Assembly: GCA_009908385.1 (NCBI GenBank)
Contig: JAAAPE010000068.1
Coordinates: 1-35,720 of the forward strand
Length of the DNA: 35,720 bases
Direction of reading: 5' to 3'
Source: Gammaproteobacteria bacterium
Lineage (GTDB): Bacteria; Pseudomonadota; Gammaproteobacteria; Xanthomonadales; Wenzhouxiangellaceae
The notes beneath the pieces are model-generated. The model worked only from the letters and a program-made list of their open reading frames with translations. It searched no databases and had not been told where the DNA came from. Both the position numbers and the translations under genes were made by a program. Positions within the stretch are counted from its first letter, which is position 1. Each line of letters begins with the position of its first letter. Shown here piece after piece: positions 24,548 through 32,824 of this stretch.

Positions 24548-25432
24548 ATGAGAACAGACAGCCTGCGCCGGCTGAATTTCCGGCACCTGCACTATTTCTG
24601 GGTGGTCGCGAAGGAGCAGCACCTGACGCGTGCGGCCGAACGCCTGCACGTTTCGCAGTCCGCGATTTCGTCGCAGATCCGCCAGCTCGAGGAGGAACTG
24701 GGTCACGAGCTGTTCCTGCGCGAGGGCCGGACGCTGCGGCTGACCGAGATCGGAAGCCTGGTCCTGGGCTACGCCGAGAGCATCTTCGACCTGGGCGCGG
24801 AGTTGCTGGAGACGGTTGGCGGCGGCCGGGAGGCGCCGGAGTTGCGCGTGGGCGCGGTGGCGACGCTGTCGAGAAACTTCCAGCAGAATTTGCTCCGGCC
24901 GGTGATCGGCGACGAAAACCTCCATCTGGTCATCGAATCAGCGAGTCTAGAGGAACTGATCGAGCGGTTGCGGGTGCACAAGCTCGACCTGATCCTGTCG
25001 AACCGGCCGGTGACGGCCGACGACCAGCTACCGCTGAGCTGCCGTCGCATCGCGCGTCAGTCGGTCTGTCTCGTCGGCCCGCCGCGGGACGGCCGGCGGG
25101 CGTTCCGGTTCCCGCAGGACCTGGCGGACACGGCCCTGTTGCTGCCGGGCCACAGCAGCGAGATCCGTAGCCAGTTCGACCTGCTTTGCGAGGAGCTCGG
25201 GCTCGCGCCGAGAATCTGGGCGGAGGTCGACGATATGGCCATGTTGCGCCTGATCGCCCGGGATTCGGGGCGCGTGGCGATGGTGCCCGAAGTGGTCGTG
25301 CAGGACGAGCTCCAACAGGGCATTCTTAGAAAGTATTGCGAGGTGCCCGACCTGCACGAGAACTTCTACGCGATCACCGCCCGGCGCCACTTTCGTTCCG
25401 AGGTGCTCGGGCGTCTCCTGGAACAAGAGTAG
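24548..25432 (+). CDS. LysR-family transcriptional regulator (NhaR-like)
   Basis: The protein has 294 aa starting at ATG 24548. The N-terminal winged helix-turn-helix is clear (residues about 9-68: LNFRHLHYFWVVAKEQHLTR, AAERLHVSQSAISSQIRQLE, GHELFLREGRTLRLTEIG). A periplasmic-binding-like effector domain of about 200 aa follows. The first helix with HLHYFWVVA is typical of NhaR-like regulators, which respond to Na+. It is divergent from sbtA with a 96-bp AT-rich gap, the usual position for a LysR protein controlling its neighbour. An inorganic-carbon or Na+ signal is likely but inferred. Confidence 0.88.
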   Translation: MRTDSLRRLNFRHLHYFWVVAKEQHLTRAAERLHVSQSAISSQIRQLEEELGHELFLREGRTLRLTEIGSLVLGYAESIFDLGAELLETVGGGREAPELRVGAVATLSRNFQQNLLRPVIGDENLHLVIESASLEELIERLRVHKLDLILSNRPVTADDQLPLSCRRIARQSVCLVGPPRDGRRAFRFPQDLADTALLLPGHSSEIRSQFDLLCEELGLAPRIWAEVDDMAMLRLIARDSGRVAMVPEVVVQDELQQGILRKYCEVPDLHENFYAITARRHFRSEVLGRLLEQE

Positions 25433-25661
25433 ACGCAATGCTGGCGGCACTCGCGATACCGCCTTGTTCCGGTTCGGAGTCGGCGGATATACTGCCGCCT
25501 CGGGTGCTGGGTTTTGCAGCTTCGGTCAGCAGGCCGTTCATGGGGCTGAATCGGGTATGGGCGAACAGGCTGTAAGCACAAAACTTTCTGAACGACTGCG
25601 GGCTTGCCGAGCGCGTTAACCCGCGACACTGCAACCTAGTCTTAAATGGGAGAAGAGTTGA

Positions 25662-26081
25662 ATGAATCGATTGACGGTCTTGAAAGGCGTCCTTTGGCTG
25701 TGGGTGGTGTGGCATCTTGTATTCGGATTGCTGGCAACATTTGCACCGGAGATTGGTGGCAATGCGGTCGGATGGACAGCTGCCGGCGGGTGGGACGCCG
25801 AGCTGATCACGATGAGCACACAGTACGGCATGGTCATGGTTTTGCTTGCCGTCATGTTTCTGATCATGGCACTCGACCCGCTGCGGTATCTGGGTTTGGT
25901 CTGGGTGGCTGTCGCCGAGCAAGTTCTGGGAATGGCCTACGCCGGTTACATTTACGTCCAGTTCGGCCAGTTGACCATTCCCCAGATGTTGCTGCAGGCC
26001 GGCATTAACAGCATTGTTGTTATCGTCTTTGTGCTGCTTTGGCTCGGTTTGCGCGAGCGATCCCGATCGGCTCCGCGGTAA
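25662..26081 (+). CDS. Hypothetical four-helix membrane protein
   Basis: The protein has 139 aa with ATG at 25662 after GGGAGAAG. Four helices are evident: VLKGVLWLWVVWHLVFGLLA, GMVMVLLAVMFLIMALDPL, YLGLVWVAVAEQVLGMAYA and NSIVVIVFVLLWLGLRE. No conserved charged residue lies inside the membrane that would identify a transporter. The overall shape resembles small DoxX/BphX-like proteins. It is followed within 31 bp by a 43-aa membrane protein and then a reductase gene, suggesting one transcript. The 25433-25661 gap upstream has no gene; a TATACT at 25488-25493 could be a -10 box. Confidence 0.65.
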   Translation: MNRLTVLKGVLWLWVVWHLVFGLLATFAPEIGGNAVGWTAAGGWDAELITMSTQYGMVMVLLAVMFLIMALDPLRYLGLVWVAVAEQVLGMAYAGYIYVQFGQLTIPQMLLQAGINSIVVIVFVLLWLGLRERSRSAPR

Positions 26082-26111
26082 CGCGGCATCGCCGGTTTCG
26101 GTGGTGCCCGA

Positions 26112-26243
26112 ATGGATCAGCGCAACAGAGACAAAGACCCCGAAGAGCCGCGCGGCTGGATCGATCGCCACCTGGGCAAGATCGTGGTCGCCGCCGCCCT
26201 GTTCTGCGGCGCGGCGCTTGTTGGTCGGGCGCTGACGGGTTGA
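26112..26243 (+). CDS. 43-aa single-pass membrane protein
   Basis: ATG at 26112 follows GGTGG and the frame ends at TGA 26243. The protein has a charged N-terminus (MDQRNRDKDPEEPRGWIDRH) and one helix (VVAAALFCGAALVGRAL). Third-position GC is high. It lies between the four-helix protein (ends 26081) and the reductase (starts 26341) on the same strand, and could be a small subunit or assembly partner. Short length is the main reason for caution. Confidence 0.5.
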   Translation: MDQRNRDKDPEEPRGWIDRHLGKIVVAAALFCGAALVGRALTG

Positions 26244-26340
26244 ACGGAGATAGCCCAAGGCTTCGATGCTGTTTGGCGGCGTATTCGTCCGGCTCGTTCC
26301 GATTAGGGGCTTGCACCCTCGGGGACATCGGCGAATCAGC

Positions 26341-27732
26341 ATGAAGCAGAGCCTAGGCGATCGCCCGGACCGAATGCAGCCGGCCAGGGCAGCGCGGCCC
26401 GGGTATCGGGGCGCTAGCGCGTGGTCGCTCGTGCTGCTCTACCTAGTACTCGTTTTGGCACCGCTCGCCCTTGCCGCCATCGGGCATCCGATCGCGTCTC
26501 GCCCGGTCGTCGACCAGATCGCCTCAGCGTTGGGAATGACGGCCTTCGCAGCGGTGCTGGTCGAATTCCTGTTCAACGGCCGACATCGCTGGATTTCAGG
26601 ACGTATCGGCGTGGATCGAACGATCCGCATCCATCGCCGGGTGGCCTACGTCATCGTTGGCTTCATCTTTGTTCATCCTTTCATCTACACGGCACCGGAT
26701 GGCGTGTCCTGGCCCTGGTTCAACGCGGCTGATCCGACGCTGTCGATCGGAGGTTGGTCGCTGGCGACGGGCCTCGGCGCCTGGATTCTCACGGCGGGGA
26801 TGGTCCTGACCGCGCTCGATCGCAGGCAGCTGCCCGGCACCTACGAAACTTGGCGACTCATTCACGTTGGCTGCGGCATCGGGCTGGCATTGCTGATTGC
26901 GGCACACGCTTTTACCGCCAGCGGTTACAGTGCTCAATTGCCGGTCAGCGGTTACTGGGTGTTGCTGTTGGGCGCGGCCATCGTGACCCTGCTCGAAATC
27001 TTCGTGTTGCGCCCGTGGCGACAACGGCGCACGCCGTACGTGGTGCAGACGATTGATCGGATTGGAGACCGGACCTGGGCGCTGAGCTTGCGTCGCGAAC
27101 GTTCGGGCCGAGCGCACAAGGTCATGCGTTTTCTTCCCGGACAGTTCGCTTGGGTCAAGCTCGGTAGACGGGCTTTCGCGACCCGCGATCATCCTTTCTC
27201 GATGTCGACAGCCTCGACCGAGTCGACGACGATCGGTTTTACGATCAAGGAAAAGGGAGACTTCACCGACGGAATCGGCGACATAACGGTGGGTACTCGG
27301 GCCTATCTGGACGGGCCCCATGGTCATCTGGTGCCCGACGAACAGCCGGTGCCCGCAGTATACATCGCGGCCGGTACCGGTATCGGGCCGGTGCTCAGTC
27401 ATCTTCGGACGTTTCTGGCCGAAGAAGATCGGCGCCCATTGACGCTCATTTACAGCGTCACAAGCGATTCTTCGGTTCCTCACAGGAAAGAACTGGATCG
27501 AATGGCCGAGGTCCTGAACTTGACAATTCACTATGTCGTCCAGCACCCGACCTCGTGGTGGCATGGAGCAATGGGAGTGCTCGACGGGCACCTGCTCGAT
27601 TCCTGCCTACCACAGCACAGCCGTGGGGAGTACCGATACTTCGTCTGCGGCCCCCCGCTCATGGTCAAGAGTGTGCGCGCTATCCTGCGGCGCTTGAACG
27701 TGCCTTCCGGGCGCATTCTGACCGGGTCGTAA
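26341..27732 (+). CDS. Ferric-reductase-like haem membrane protein with FAD/NAD(P)H domain
   Basis: The protein has 463 aa from ATG 26341; an earlier in-frame start at 26266 lacks a ribosome site. The membrane part holds four His residues in two HX13H pairs (His98/His112 and His175/His189), the layout of bis-haem ferric reductases and NADPH oxidases. The C-terminal half is a ferredoxin-reductase fold: FAD motif RDHPFSMSTA, NAD(P) motif YIAAGTGIGPVLSHL and late YFVCGPPLMV. It would pass electrons from cytosolic NAD(P)H through FAD and two haems across the inner membrane. The acceptor could be Fe3+, oxygen or a periplasmic partner. The preceding two small membrane genes may belong to the same transcript. 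Confidence 0.88.
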   Translation: MKQSLGDRPDRMQPARAARPGYRGASAWSLVLLYLVLVLAPLALAAIGHPIASRPVVDQIASALGMTAFAAVLVEFLFNGRHRWISGRIGVDRTIRIHRRVAYVIVGFIFVHPFIYTAPDGVSWPWFNAADPTLSIGGWSLATGLGAWILTAGMVLTALDRRQLPGTYETWRLIHVGCGIGLALLIAAHAFTASGYSAQLPVSGYWVLLLGAAIVTLLEIFVLRPWRQRRTPYVVQTIDRIGDRTWALSLRRERSGRAHKVMRFLPGQFAWVKLGRRAFATRDHPFSMSTASTESTTIGFTIKEKGDFTDGIGDITVGTRAYLDGPHGHLVPDEQPVPAVYIAAGTGIGPVLSHLRTFLAEEDRRPLTLIYSVTSDSSVPHRKELDRMAEVLNLTIHYVVQHPTSWWHGAMGVLDGHLLDSCLPQHSRGEYRYFVCGPPLMVKSVRAILRRLNVPSGRILTGS

Positions 27733-27816
27733 CAGTTCACGCAGGGCTTGCCGCGCCATCATCATCCCGAGGTTCCTTAGTGATTCCGGGTCGAACGCGT
27801 TGCCGAGTCGAGCAAG

Positions 27817-27993
27817 CTAAAGCTGCAGCGCGTAGACCAGCATGAATCCGATGTAGGTACCCATGATGTTGCCGAGGGAGCCGAGCATGACGCCAGGCAG
27901 CAGGAGGCCTGGGCGGCCGCCAGGCTTGTCACCCAGCCAGTGGGCCGTCGCAATGGCGACGGTGAGTATTGCGAGGATCTCGATCTGGGCCAT
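27817..27993 (-). CDS. 58-aa membrane protein downstream of the porin
   Basis: The minus-strand frame runs from ATG 27993 to TAG 27817. It encodes two hydrophobic segments (AQIEILAILTVAIATAHWLG, then PGLLLPGVMLGSLGNIMGTY continuing into GFMLVYALQL) joined by a polar GDKPGGR loop. It starts 85 bp after the porin stop on the same strand and is probably co-transcribed. Third-position GC supports coding. A longer open frame on the same strand in another phase is Ser/Arg-rich nonsense and is rejected. No family recognised. Confidence 0.55.
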   Translation of the reverse strand: MAQIEILAILTVAIATAHWLGDKPGGRPGLLLPGVMLGSLGNIMGTYIGFMLVYALQL

Positions 27994-28078
27994 GGCCGGT
28001 TCCGGTTGCGCCGGCTCACTCTACCCGGTGGACGTCCTCGCGTCGAACGCGCTCCGCGCAGACTTGTTCAGAGGCTCC

Positions 28079-29224
28079 CTAGAACCTGTAGGTCGCGCGC
28101 AGGCGGATGTCGCGGTCGCGCTGGAGCTGGACCGCGTCCGAGCGCTGTTCGAGTTCGCGCCGCCAGCGAGCCCGGAACTCGAAGCGCAGTGCCGAGGTGG
28201 CCTGGAACTGCCAGCGGTACTCGAACAGTTCGTTGTTCTGCCGGAAATCGTTCGACAGCAGCATGCCGCCGTCGGACTGACCGTAGTTGATGCCCATCGT
28301 ATGCTTGGGGAACACGTTCTCGAGATCGACGCCCAGCTGCCAGCCCCAGCCGTTCGTGTCGCCGTTGCCGGGCAGGCCCAGCGTGGACTTGAGCGGTGTG
28401 TTGAACGCGTGCGCGATCTCGCCGACGGCCATCAGGCTTCGGTCGCCGCTCCCGATGTCCCAGGCCGCACCCAGCTTGAAAGCGCCCAGGATGTAGTCGT
28501 CGCGCTGGGCGCTGCCCACGCCGGCGGGCGCCAGCGCATCGGGGTAGACGGTGAGCGAGAGCGCGCGCATGAAGATCGGACCCACTTCAGCGTCGCTGCC
28601 GAGGATGCCGAAGAACCCGACCCGCGCATCGCTGTCGTCGAAACTGATCGGGCCGCGAAAGGTCTGGCCGTTGCCGTCGCGCCCGTTGTACTGGGCCAGG
28701 GCTTCCCCATACCAGCCGTTGGCGAAGTTGCGGCGGTAGGCGATGGCGTCGGTCCAGCCGATGTTGAGCGAACTGGCCTGGCTGCGATCGAAACTGCGCG
28801 AGGCCATGTGCGGCAGGTCCAGGTTGGATTGCATGCGGCCGATTCGCCACTCGGAGGCGCCGTCGTCGGAGGCGCAGCGCACGAAGAATTCATCGAGCGT
28901 CGCGGTGCCCGGGTTGACTTCGGTGCCGCTGTCCCGGTGGGCGCGAATGTAGAAATCCCAGTCGTTGCCCTCGTCGAGTGCAGTGGCCGCAAAGCGGGTC
29001 TGGAAGCCGCAATTCTCTCCGATGGACTGTTTGAGGCGCAGCCGGAATCGCGCACCGGCTTCGGCCGCGTCCGTGGTCGCGCCTTCGCGGGTATCGCGCC
29101 AGTTCTTGGCGAAGAAATGCGTTCGGAAATCGCCGCTGACGTCCCAGGCGGCCACATCGGCCGGGGCCGCGACGAGCAGGGCCAGACCGCACAGGGCCGG
29201 AATACCGATGGAGAGTCCTTTCAT
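28079..29224 (-). CDS. Outer-membrane beta-barrel porin-like protein
   Basis: The protein has 381 aa with ATG at 29224 after AAAGGGC. The signal peptide is MKGLSIGIPALCGLALLVAA, with the cleavage site near VAAWD. The mature part is a run of alternating aromatic/hydrophobic strands (DVSGDFRTHFFAKNWRDT, RFRLRLKQSIGENCGFQTRF, WRIGRMQSNLDLP, WYGEALAQYNGRDG) and ends in IRLRATYRF, a typical BAM signal. Two Cys residues lie in loops. It resembles substrate-selective porins more than general ones, but I cannot name the substrate. A PhoB-box-like repeat sits about 70-85 bp upstream, suggesting phosphate-starvation control. Confidence 0.8.
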   Translation of the reverse strand: MKGLSIGIPALCGLALLVAAPADVAAWDVSGDFRTHFFAKNWRDTREGATTDAAEAGARFRLRLKQSIGENCGFQTRFAATALDEGNDWDFYIRAHRDSGTEVNPGTATLDEFFVRCASDDGASEWRIGRMQSNLDLPHMASRSFDRSQASSLNIGWTDAIAYRRNFANGWYGEALAQYNGRDGNGQTFRGPISFDDSDARVGFFGILGSDAEVGPIFMRALSLTVYPDALAPAGVGSAQRDDYILGAFKLGAAWDIGSGDRSLMAVGEIAHAFNTPLKSTLGLPGNGDTNGWGWQLGVDLENVFPKHTMGINYGQSDGGMLLSNDFRQNNELFEYRWQFQATSALRFEFRARWRRELEQRSDAVQLQRDRDIRLRATYRF

Positions 29225-29278
29225 GGCTGCCCTTTGATGGTTCGATTCAGGTGTGGCACCAACGCGCCGAGGCGAATG

Positions 29279-29309
29279 ATATTACCGAAAAGCTACAGAA
29301 TTGTTACAG
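29279..29309 (-). promoter_or_regulatory. PhoB-box-like direct repeat and -10 element
   Basis: Read on the minus strand, CTGTAAC (29309-29303), AATT, CTGTAGC (29298-29292) and TTTT form two CTGTNAN-type half-sites 11 bp apart, the spacing of PhoB sites. The second half-site has G at the sixth base. A TAATAT -10-like hexamer follows at 29284-29279, placing the start near 29272 and the leader at about 48 nt before the porin ATG. There is no separate -35, as expected for PhoB-activated promoters. The site is 111 bp from the divergent CYTH gene and could also affect it. Confidence 0.55.
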
Positions 29310-29419
29310 GGTGATGTATGAAGGAAAGCCGCACAATCGATATTATCGGTCATGGCGCTCCGGCACCGATGGCCGGATTCGAGGAATGCATTTCGAAGAG
29401 CGACTGAACGAAGAGGCCG

Positions 29420-29893
29420 ATGGCAACGGAGATCGAACGCAAGTTCCTGGTGAGCGGTGAGAGCTGGCGGCAGCATGCCGACGCGGGGACGGCCATCCGC
29501 CAGGGCTACCTGTGTGCTGAAAAGGACCGCACGGTGCGTCTGCGCCTGACGGCGACCGGGGCGACGCTCACGATCAAGGGCGCCGGCGCCGGCATTGCGC
29601 GCAGCGAGTACGAATACGCCATTCCCCGGAAGGATGGGCAGGAAATGCTCGATACCCTCTGCGTCGGCGCCCCGATCGCCAAGACCCGGTATCGCGTCGA
29701 GTACAGCGGTCATGTCTGGGAGATCGACCTGTTCGAGGGCGCCAACGCCGGGCTCGTGCTCGCCGAGGTTGAACTCGACAGCGCCGACGAGGCTGTCGAC
29801 CTGCCCGGGTGGGCGGGTCGGGAAGTCAGCGAAGACGAACGCTACTACAACGCCTACCTGACCCGGCACCCTTTCGGAAGCTGGTCGGCCTGA
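29420..29893 (+). CDS. CYTH-domain (triphosphate tunnel) protein
   Basis: The protein has 157 aa from ATG 29420. The diagnostic ExExK is at the N-terminus (EIERKFLV: E4, E6, K8). Basic and acidic strands line a tunnel: IRQGYL, TVRLRLTATGATLTIKG, YEYAIP, KTRYRVEYSGHVWEIDLFEG, LVLAEVELDS. Its length and order match short bacterial CYTH proteins, which hydrolyse tripolyphosphate or nucleoside triphosphates with Mg/Mn. It is cytoplasmic. It converges with the lipoprotein gene (stop 29910) only 16 bp away. The phosphate-box-like site upstream fits a polyphosphate-related role, but that is inference. Confidence 0.88.
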   Translation: MATEIERKFLVSGESWRQHADAGTAIRQGYLCAEKDRTVRLRLTATGATLTIKGAGAGIARSEYEYAIPRKDGQEMLDTLCVGAPIAKTRYRVEYSGHVWEIDLFEGANAGLVLAEVELDSADEAVDLPGWAGREVSEDERYYNAYLTRHPFGSWSA

Positions 29894-29909
29894 CGGCCGC
29901 GAGCCGGTC

Positions 29910-30797
29910 TCAGTCCTGTCCGGGCGAGGACGCCTCCGCCGGTCGGGCTGCCGGGCCGTCGAAATCGGGCCCCTGAACGTGTTCGGGCCGCCAGCCCCGG
30001 CTCAGGTCCCGCCCCGTGATGCGCCAGTCGTGGGCATGAATCCGGATGGGGCCGCGAACACGCTCTTCGAAGCTCGTCGGGAACCAGTAGCCGCCGTGTT
30101 CGACATATTCCGAGAATGTCGTGTCCACGTGCGCGCCCCGGGTGGTTTCGAAACCGTTGAGCGTGATGTGAACGCGGAACAGGCGATGGCTGTCCGGGTC
30201 GATCCAGGCCACCACCTGGTCGCGCTCGGCCATGCCGAAACCCGGCTCGATGGTGAGAAGCAGTCGCGGGAAACGCCGACCCCCCTCCCTGCCGTTCGTC
30301 AGCCGTGCCATGTCGACTGCGCGCCCGGCCAGGAAGGACGGTCCGAAGTGGAACAGCTCGAAGGCGTCGGTGGTCATGGCCGTGGCGGCGAGCGTGTCGC
30401 GGTCGTCCACGGGCTGTCCGTCGTACCAGACGCGGATATCGCGGCCCTTGCGCCAGACCGTCTTGACGCCTTCGGGACCGCGGTGGCGGATCACGTAAAG
30501 ATCCTTCGAGGGCAGGTAGCGTTCTTCGGCCGATATCCGGTAACCCGCGTCGGTGACCAGGGGCTGGATGCGCTGGATCATTCCCGACCACTCGCCGGTC
30601 ATGGCCAGGTTGAAGTCGCGCGGATCGTCGGAGAGGTCACCACCGTGCGCGCGCATCATGCGATCGAACCACTGCCCGGGGCTCAGGCCGTCGTGGAATT
30701 GCAGGTTCTCGCGCGGCTGAGGAAACCCGGCGCAGCCGGACAGGAAGAGGAGCAGGGCGAATGCGAACGCGCTTGTCGAGAATCGTCTGAAGGGCAT
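29910..30797 (-). CDS. Lipoprotein with LolA-like fold (hypothetical)
   Basis: The protein has about 295 aa from ATG 30797; starts at 30818 and 30845 are also in frame. The signal sequence MPFRRFSTSAFAFALLLFL ends in a lipobox LSGC, so the protein is lipidated. The mature part opens with WFDRMMRAHGGDLSDD and continues with strands such as KDLYVIRHRGPEGVKTVWRK, DIRVWYDGQPV and LFRVHITLNGFETTRG. These resemble LolA/outer-membrane-lipoprotein-sorting-like proteins, whose concave sheet binds acyl chains. It ends in a low-complexity Pro/Ala tail. No catalytic residues seen. Function unknown. Confidence 0.65.
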   Translation of the reverse strand: MPFRRFSTSAFAFALLLFLSGCAGFPQPRENLQFHDGLSPGQWFDRMMRAHGGDLSDDPRDFNLAMTGEWSGMIQRIQPLVTDAGYRISAEERYLPSKDLYVIRHRGPEGVKTVWRKGRDIRVWYDGQPVDDRDTLAATAMTTDAFELFHFGPSFLAGRAVDMARLTNGREGGRRFPRLLLTIEPGFGMAERDQVVAWIDPDSHRLFRVHITLNGFETTRGAHVDTTFSEYVEHGGYWFPTSFEERVRGPIRIHAHDWRITGRDLSRGWRPEHVQGPDFDGPAARPAEASSPGQD

Positions 30798-30942
30798 TTG
30801 AGTATTCCGGTGTTTCATCGAGCAAGTGTACTGCTGATCCATCAATGCCCGAACAACAGGGCCGTGGCAGCTACCGGGTCACCAACGCGCCCGGTGTCCT
30901 GGAGAGAGCGGTTCAGTCTGCACAGTGGTAGGCTTTCAGTTC

Positions 30943-31680
30943 ATGAAAAGCCAGCTGCGGGCCTTCTTCGTCACCGTGCGCGGGAGCGTGCGCGATCTCG
31001 CGCCGATTTTCGTCGTCATCGCGGCCTTCCAGCTCCTGGTGCTGCAACAACCGATCCCGGATGTGGGGCAGCTGCTAGGCGGGGCCGTGCTGATCATTCT
31101 GGGCCTGACGTTTTTCGTGATCGGGCTCGAAACCGGCCTGTTTCCCCTGGGCGAATCCATGGCGCACGATTTCGCGCGCAAGGGCAGCCTGTTCTGGCTT
31201 CTCCTGTTCGGATTCGCACTCGGTTTCGGAACCACGGTCGCCGAGCCGGCGCTGATCGCGGTGGCGGGCGAGGCCGCGCGCGTCGCTGCTGACGCCGGCC
31301 TGATCGAGGCCACCGACGCCGACCGTGAGCGCTTCGCCGGCGGCCTGCGCCTGACCGTCGCCCTGGCGGTGGGCCTGGCCATCATGGTGGGAGCCCTCCG
31401 CATCGTGATGGGCTGGCCGATTCATTACCTGATCATCGGGGGATATGCCGGCGTCGTGGTCATGACACGCTTCGCGCCCCCGGAGATCATCGGCGTTGCC
31501 TACGACGCAGGCGGCGTCACGACGTCGACCATCACCGTGCCGCTCGTCGCCGCCCTGGGCGTCGGGCTGGCGGCGAGCATCAAGGGCCGAAATCCGGTGG
31601 TCGACGGCTTCGGCCTGATCGCTTTCGCCTCGCTGACGCCCATGATCTTCGTGATGGGCTACGGGGTGCTGCTGCAATGA
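30943..31680 (+). CDS. umpA: DUF1538 membrane subunit, UmpA-like
   Basis: The protein has 245 aa from ATG 30943; GTG at 30925 is the alternative. About six or seven helices are visible. DUF1538 signatures: [17 protein letters not shown] in the first half, [20 protein letters not shown] and [18 protein letters not shown] in the second. DUF1538 pairs (UmpA/UmpB) from a halophilic Halomonas were reported to act together as a Na+(Li+,K+)/H+ antiporter, which suggests cation export here. The last four bases (ATGA) are shared with the next gene, so translation is coupled. The conserved Glu-Pro and Asp-Gly-Gly sites are intact. Confidence 0.85.
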   Translation: MKSQLRAFFVTVRGSVRDLAPIFVVIAAFQLLVLQQPIPDVGQLLGGAVLIILGLTFFVIGLETGLFPLGESMAHDFARKGSLFWLLLFGFALGFGTTVAEPALIAVAGEAARVAADAGLIEATDADRERFAGGLRLTVALAVGLAIMVGALRIVMGWPIHYLIIGGYAGVVVMTRFAPPEIIGVAYDAGGVTTSTITVPLVAALGVGLAASIKGRNPVVDGFGLIAFASLTPMIFVMGYGVLLQ

Positions 31681-32468
31681 GTGTGCTCTCGGGCCTGCTT
31701 TCGGCGCTCGGCGAGACCGCGCGCGACGTCCTGCCCATCGCCGCGGTGCTGGTGGGGTTCCAGGTGCTGGTGCTTCGCCGCAGCATTCCGCATCCCGGAC
31801 GGATCCTCGGCGGATTCGTTTTCGTCGTCATCGGGCTGAGCCTGTTCCTGCAGGGACTCGAGCAGGCACTGTTTCCAATCGGACAATTGATGGCACTGCA
31901 GCTGACCGACCCTGAGTTCCTGCTGCAAACGGCCTCGGGTGCTCTCGGTGCGGTGCGCTGGCAGGACTACTACTGGGTGTACGCTTTCGCTTTCTGTATC
32001 GGGTTCGCGACGACGATCGCGGAGCCGGCCCTGATCGCCGTGGCGATGAAAGCCGAAGACGTGTCGGCCGGCGCCATCGGTTCGATCGGATTGCGTGTGG
32101 CCGTGGCGCTCGGCGTGGCCGTGGGCATCGCGCTGGGCGCCTGGCGAATCGTGACGGGCCTACCGCTGGAGTATTTCATCATGGCCGGCTACGTGGTCGT
32201 CATCATCCAGACCATCTTCGCGCCGCGCCTCATCATCGCCCTGGCTTACGATTCCGGCGGTGTGACCACGTCCACGGTCACGGTCCCTCTGGTCGCGGCA
32301 CTGGGACTGGGGCTGGCCGGCAACGTTCCGGGACGCAGTCCGCTGATCGACGGCTTCGGCTTGATCGCCTTTGCCAGCCTGTTTCCCATCATGTCGGTTC
32401 TGGCGTATGCTCAGATCGTCGAATGGAGGAGCCGCCGGAAGCGACGCGACGAGGAGTCACCGCCGTGA
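31677..32468 (+). CDS. umpB: DUF1538 membrane subunit, UmpB-like
   Basis: The protein has 263 aa with ATG at 31677 inside the ATGA overlap with umpA. It repeats the same signatures: [39 protein letters not shown] and [18 protein letters not shown]. It is therefore a paralogue of the first subunit and probably forms a heterodimer or hetero-oligomer with it in the inner membrane. The tail is basic and acidic ([14 protein letters not shown]) and could be the cytoplasmic contact for the PII-like proteins encoded next. Its TGA overlaps the GTG of the first PII-like gene. Confidence 0.85.
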   Translation: MSVLSGLLSALGETARDVLPIAAVLVGFQVLVLRRSIPHPGRILGGFVFVVIGLSLFLQGLEQALFPIGQLMALQLTDPEFLLQTASGALGAVRWQDYYWVYAFAFCIGFATTIAEPALIAVAMKAEDVSAGAIGSIGLRVAVALGVAVGIALGAWRIVTGLPLEYFIMAGYVVVIIQTIFAPRLIIALAYDSGGVTTSTVTVPLVAALGLGLAGNVPGRSPLIDGFGLIAFASLFPIMSVLAYAQIVEWRSRRKRRDEESPP

Positions 32469-32824
32469 GAATGAAGATGCTGGTCGCGATCGTGGATGAT
32501 CAATCGACCGGGCCCGTCATGGAGGCAGCTCGCGAAGCGGGCGCGGCGGGAGCCACGTTGGTGCAGGAGGCCCGGGGGCAGGGAAGGAAAGGCCTTCGGT
32601 CGTTGATGGGGCTCGACCTCGATGCCGGGCGTGACGTCATCCTGTTCATCGTTCCCCGTGATCGTTCGACCCATATTCTCGAGTCCGTGGCCCGCGCGGC
32701 GCAGTTCGATGAAACACCGGGCACCGGTCTGGTCTGCCAGGTCGAGATCGAGGACAGCCTGGGTCTGCGACACCAGTACCTGGATCGGACGGCGCCGGAC
32801 AGCGATGCGGAGCAGGGCCGGTGA
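32465..32824 (+). CDS. PII-like regulator, first copy
   Basis: The protein has 119 aa with a GTG start at 32465, eight bases after GAGGAG and overlapping the umpB stop. ATG codons follow at 32471 and 32477. The fold is PII-like: KMLVAIVDDQSTGPVMEAAR, then GAAGATLVQEARGQGRKGLR, VILFIVPRDRSTHILESVA and a closing strand LVCQVEIEDSLGL. The T-loop region is short (GLRSLMGLDLD) with no uridylylation Tyr, so it is not a GlnB/GlnK-type nitrogen regulator. PII relatives bind adenine nucleotides and gate transporters. The tail is acidic. Confidence 0.8.
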   Translation: MRMKMLVAIVDDQSTGPVMEAAREAGAAGATLVQEARGQGRKGLRSLMGLDLDAGRDVILFIVPRDRSTHILESVARAAQFDETPGTGLVCQVEIEDSLGLRHQYLDRTAPDSDAEQGR

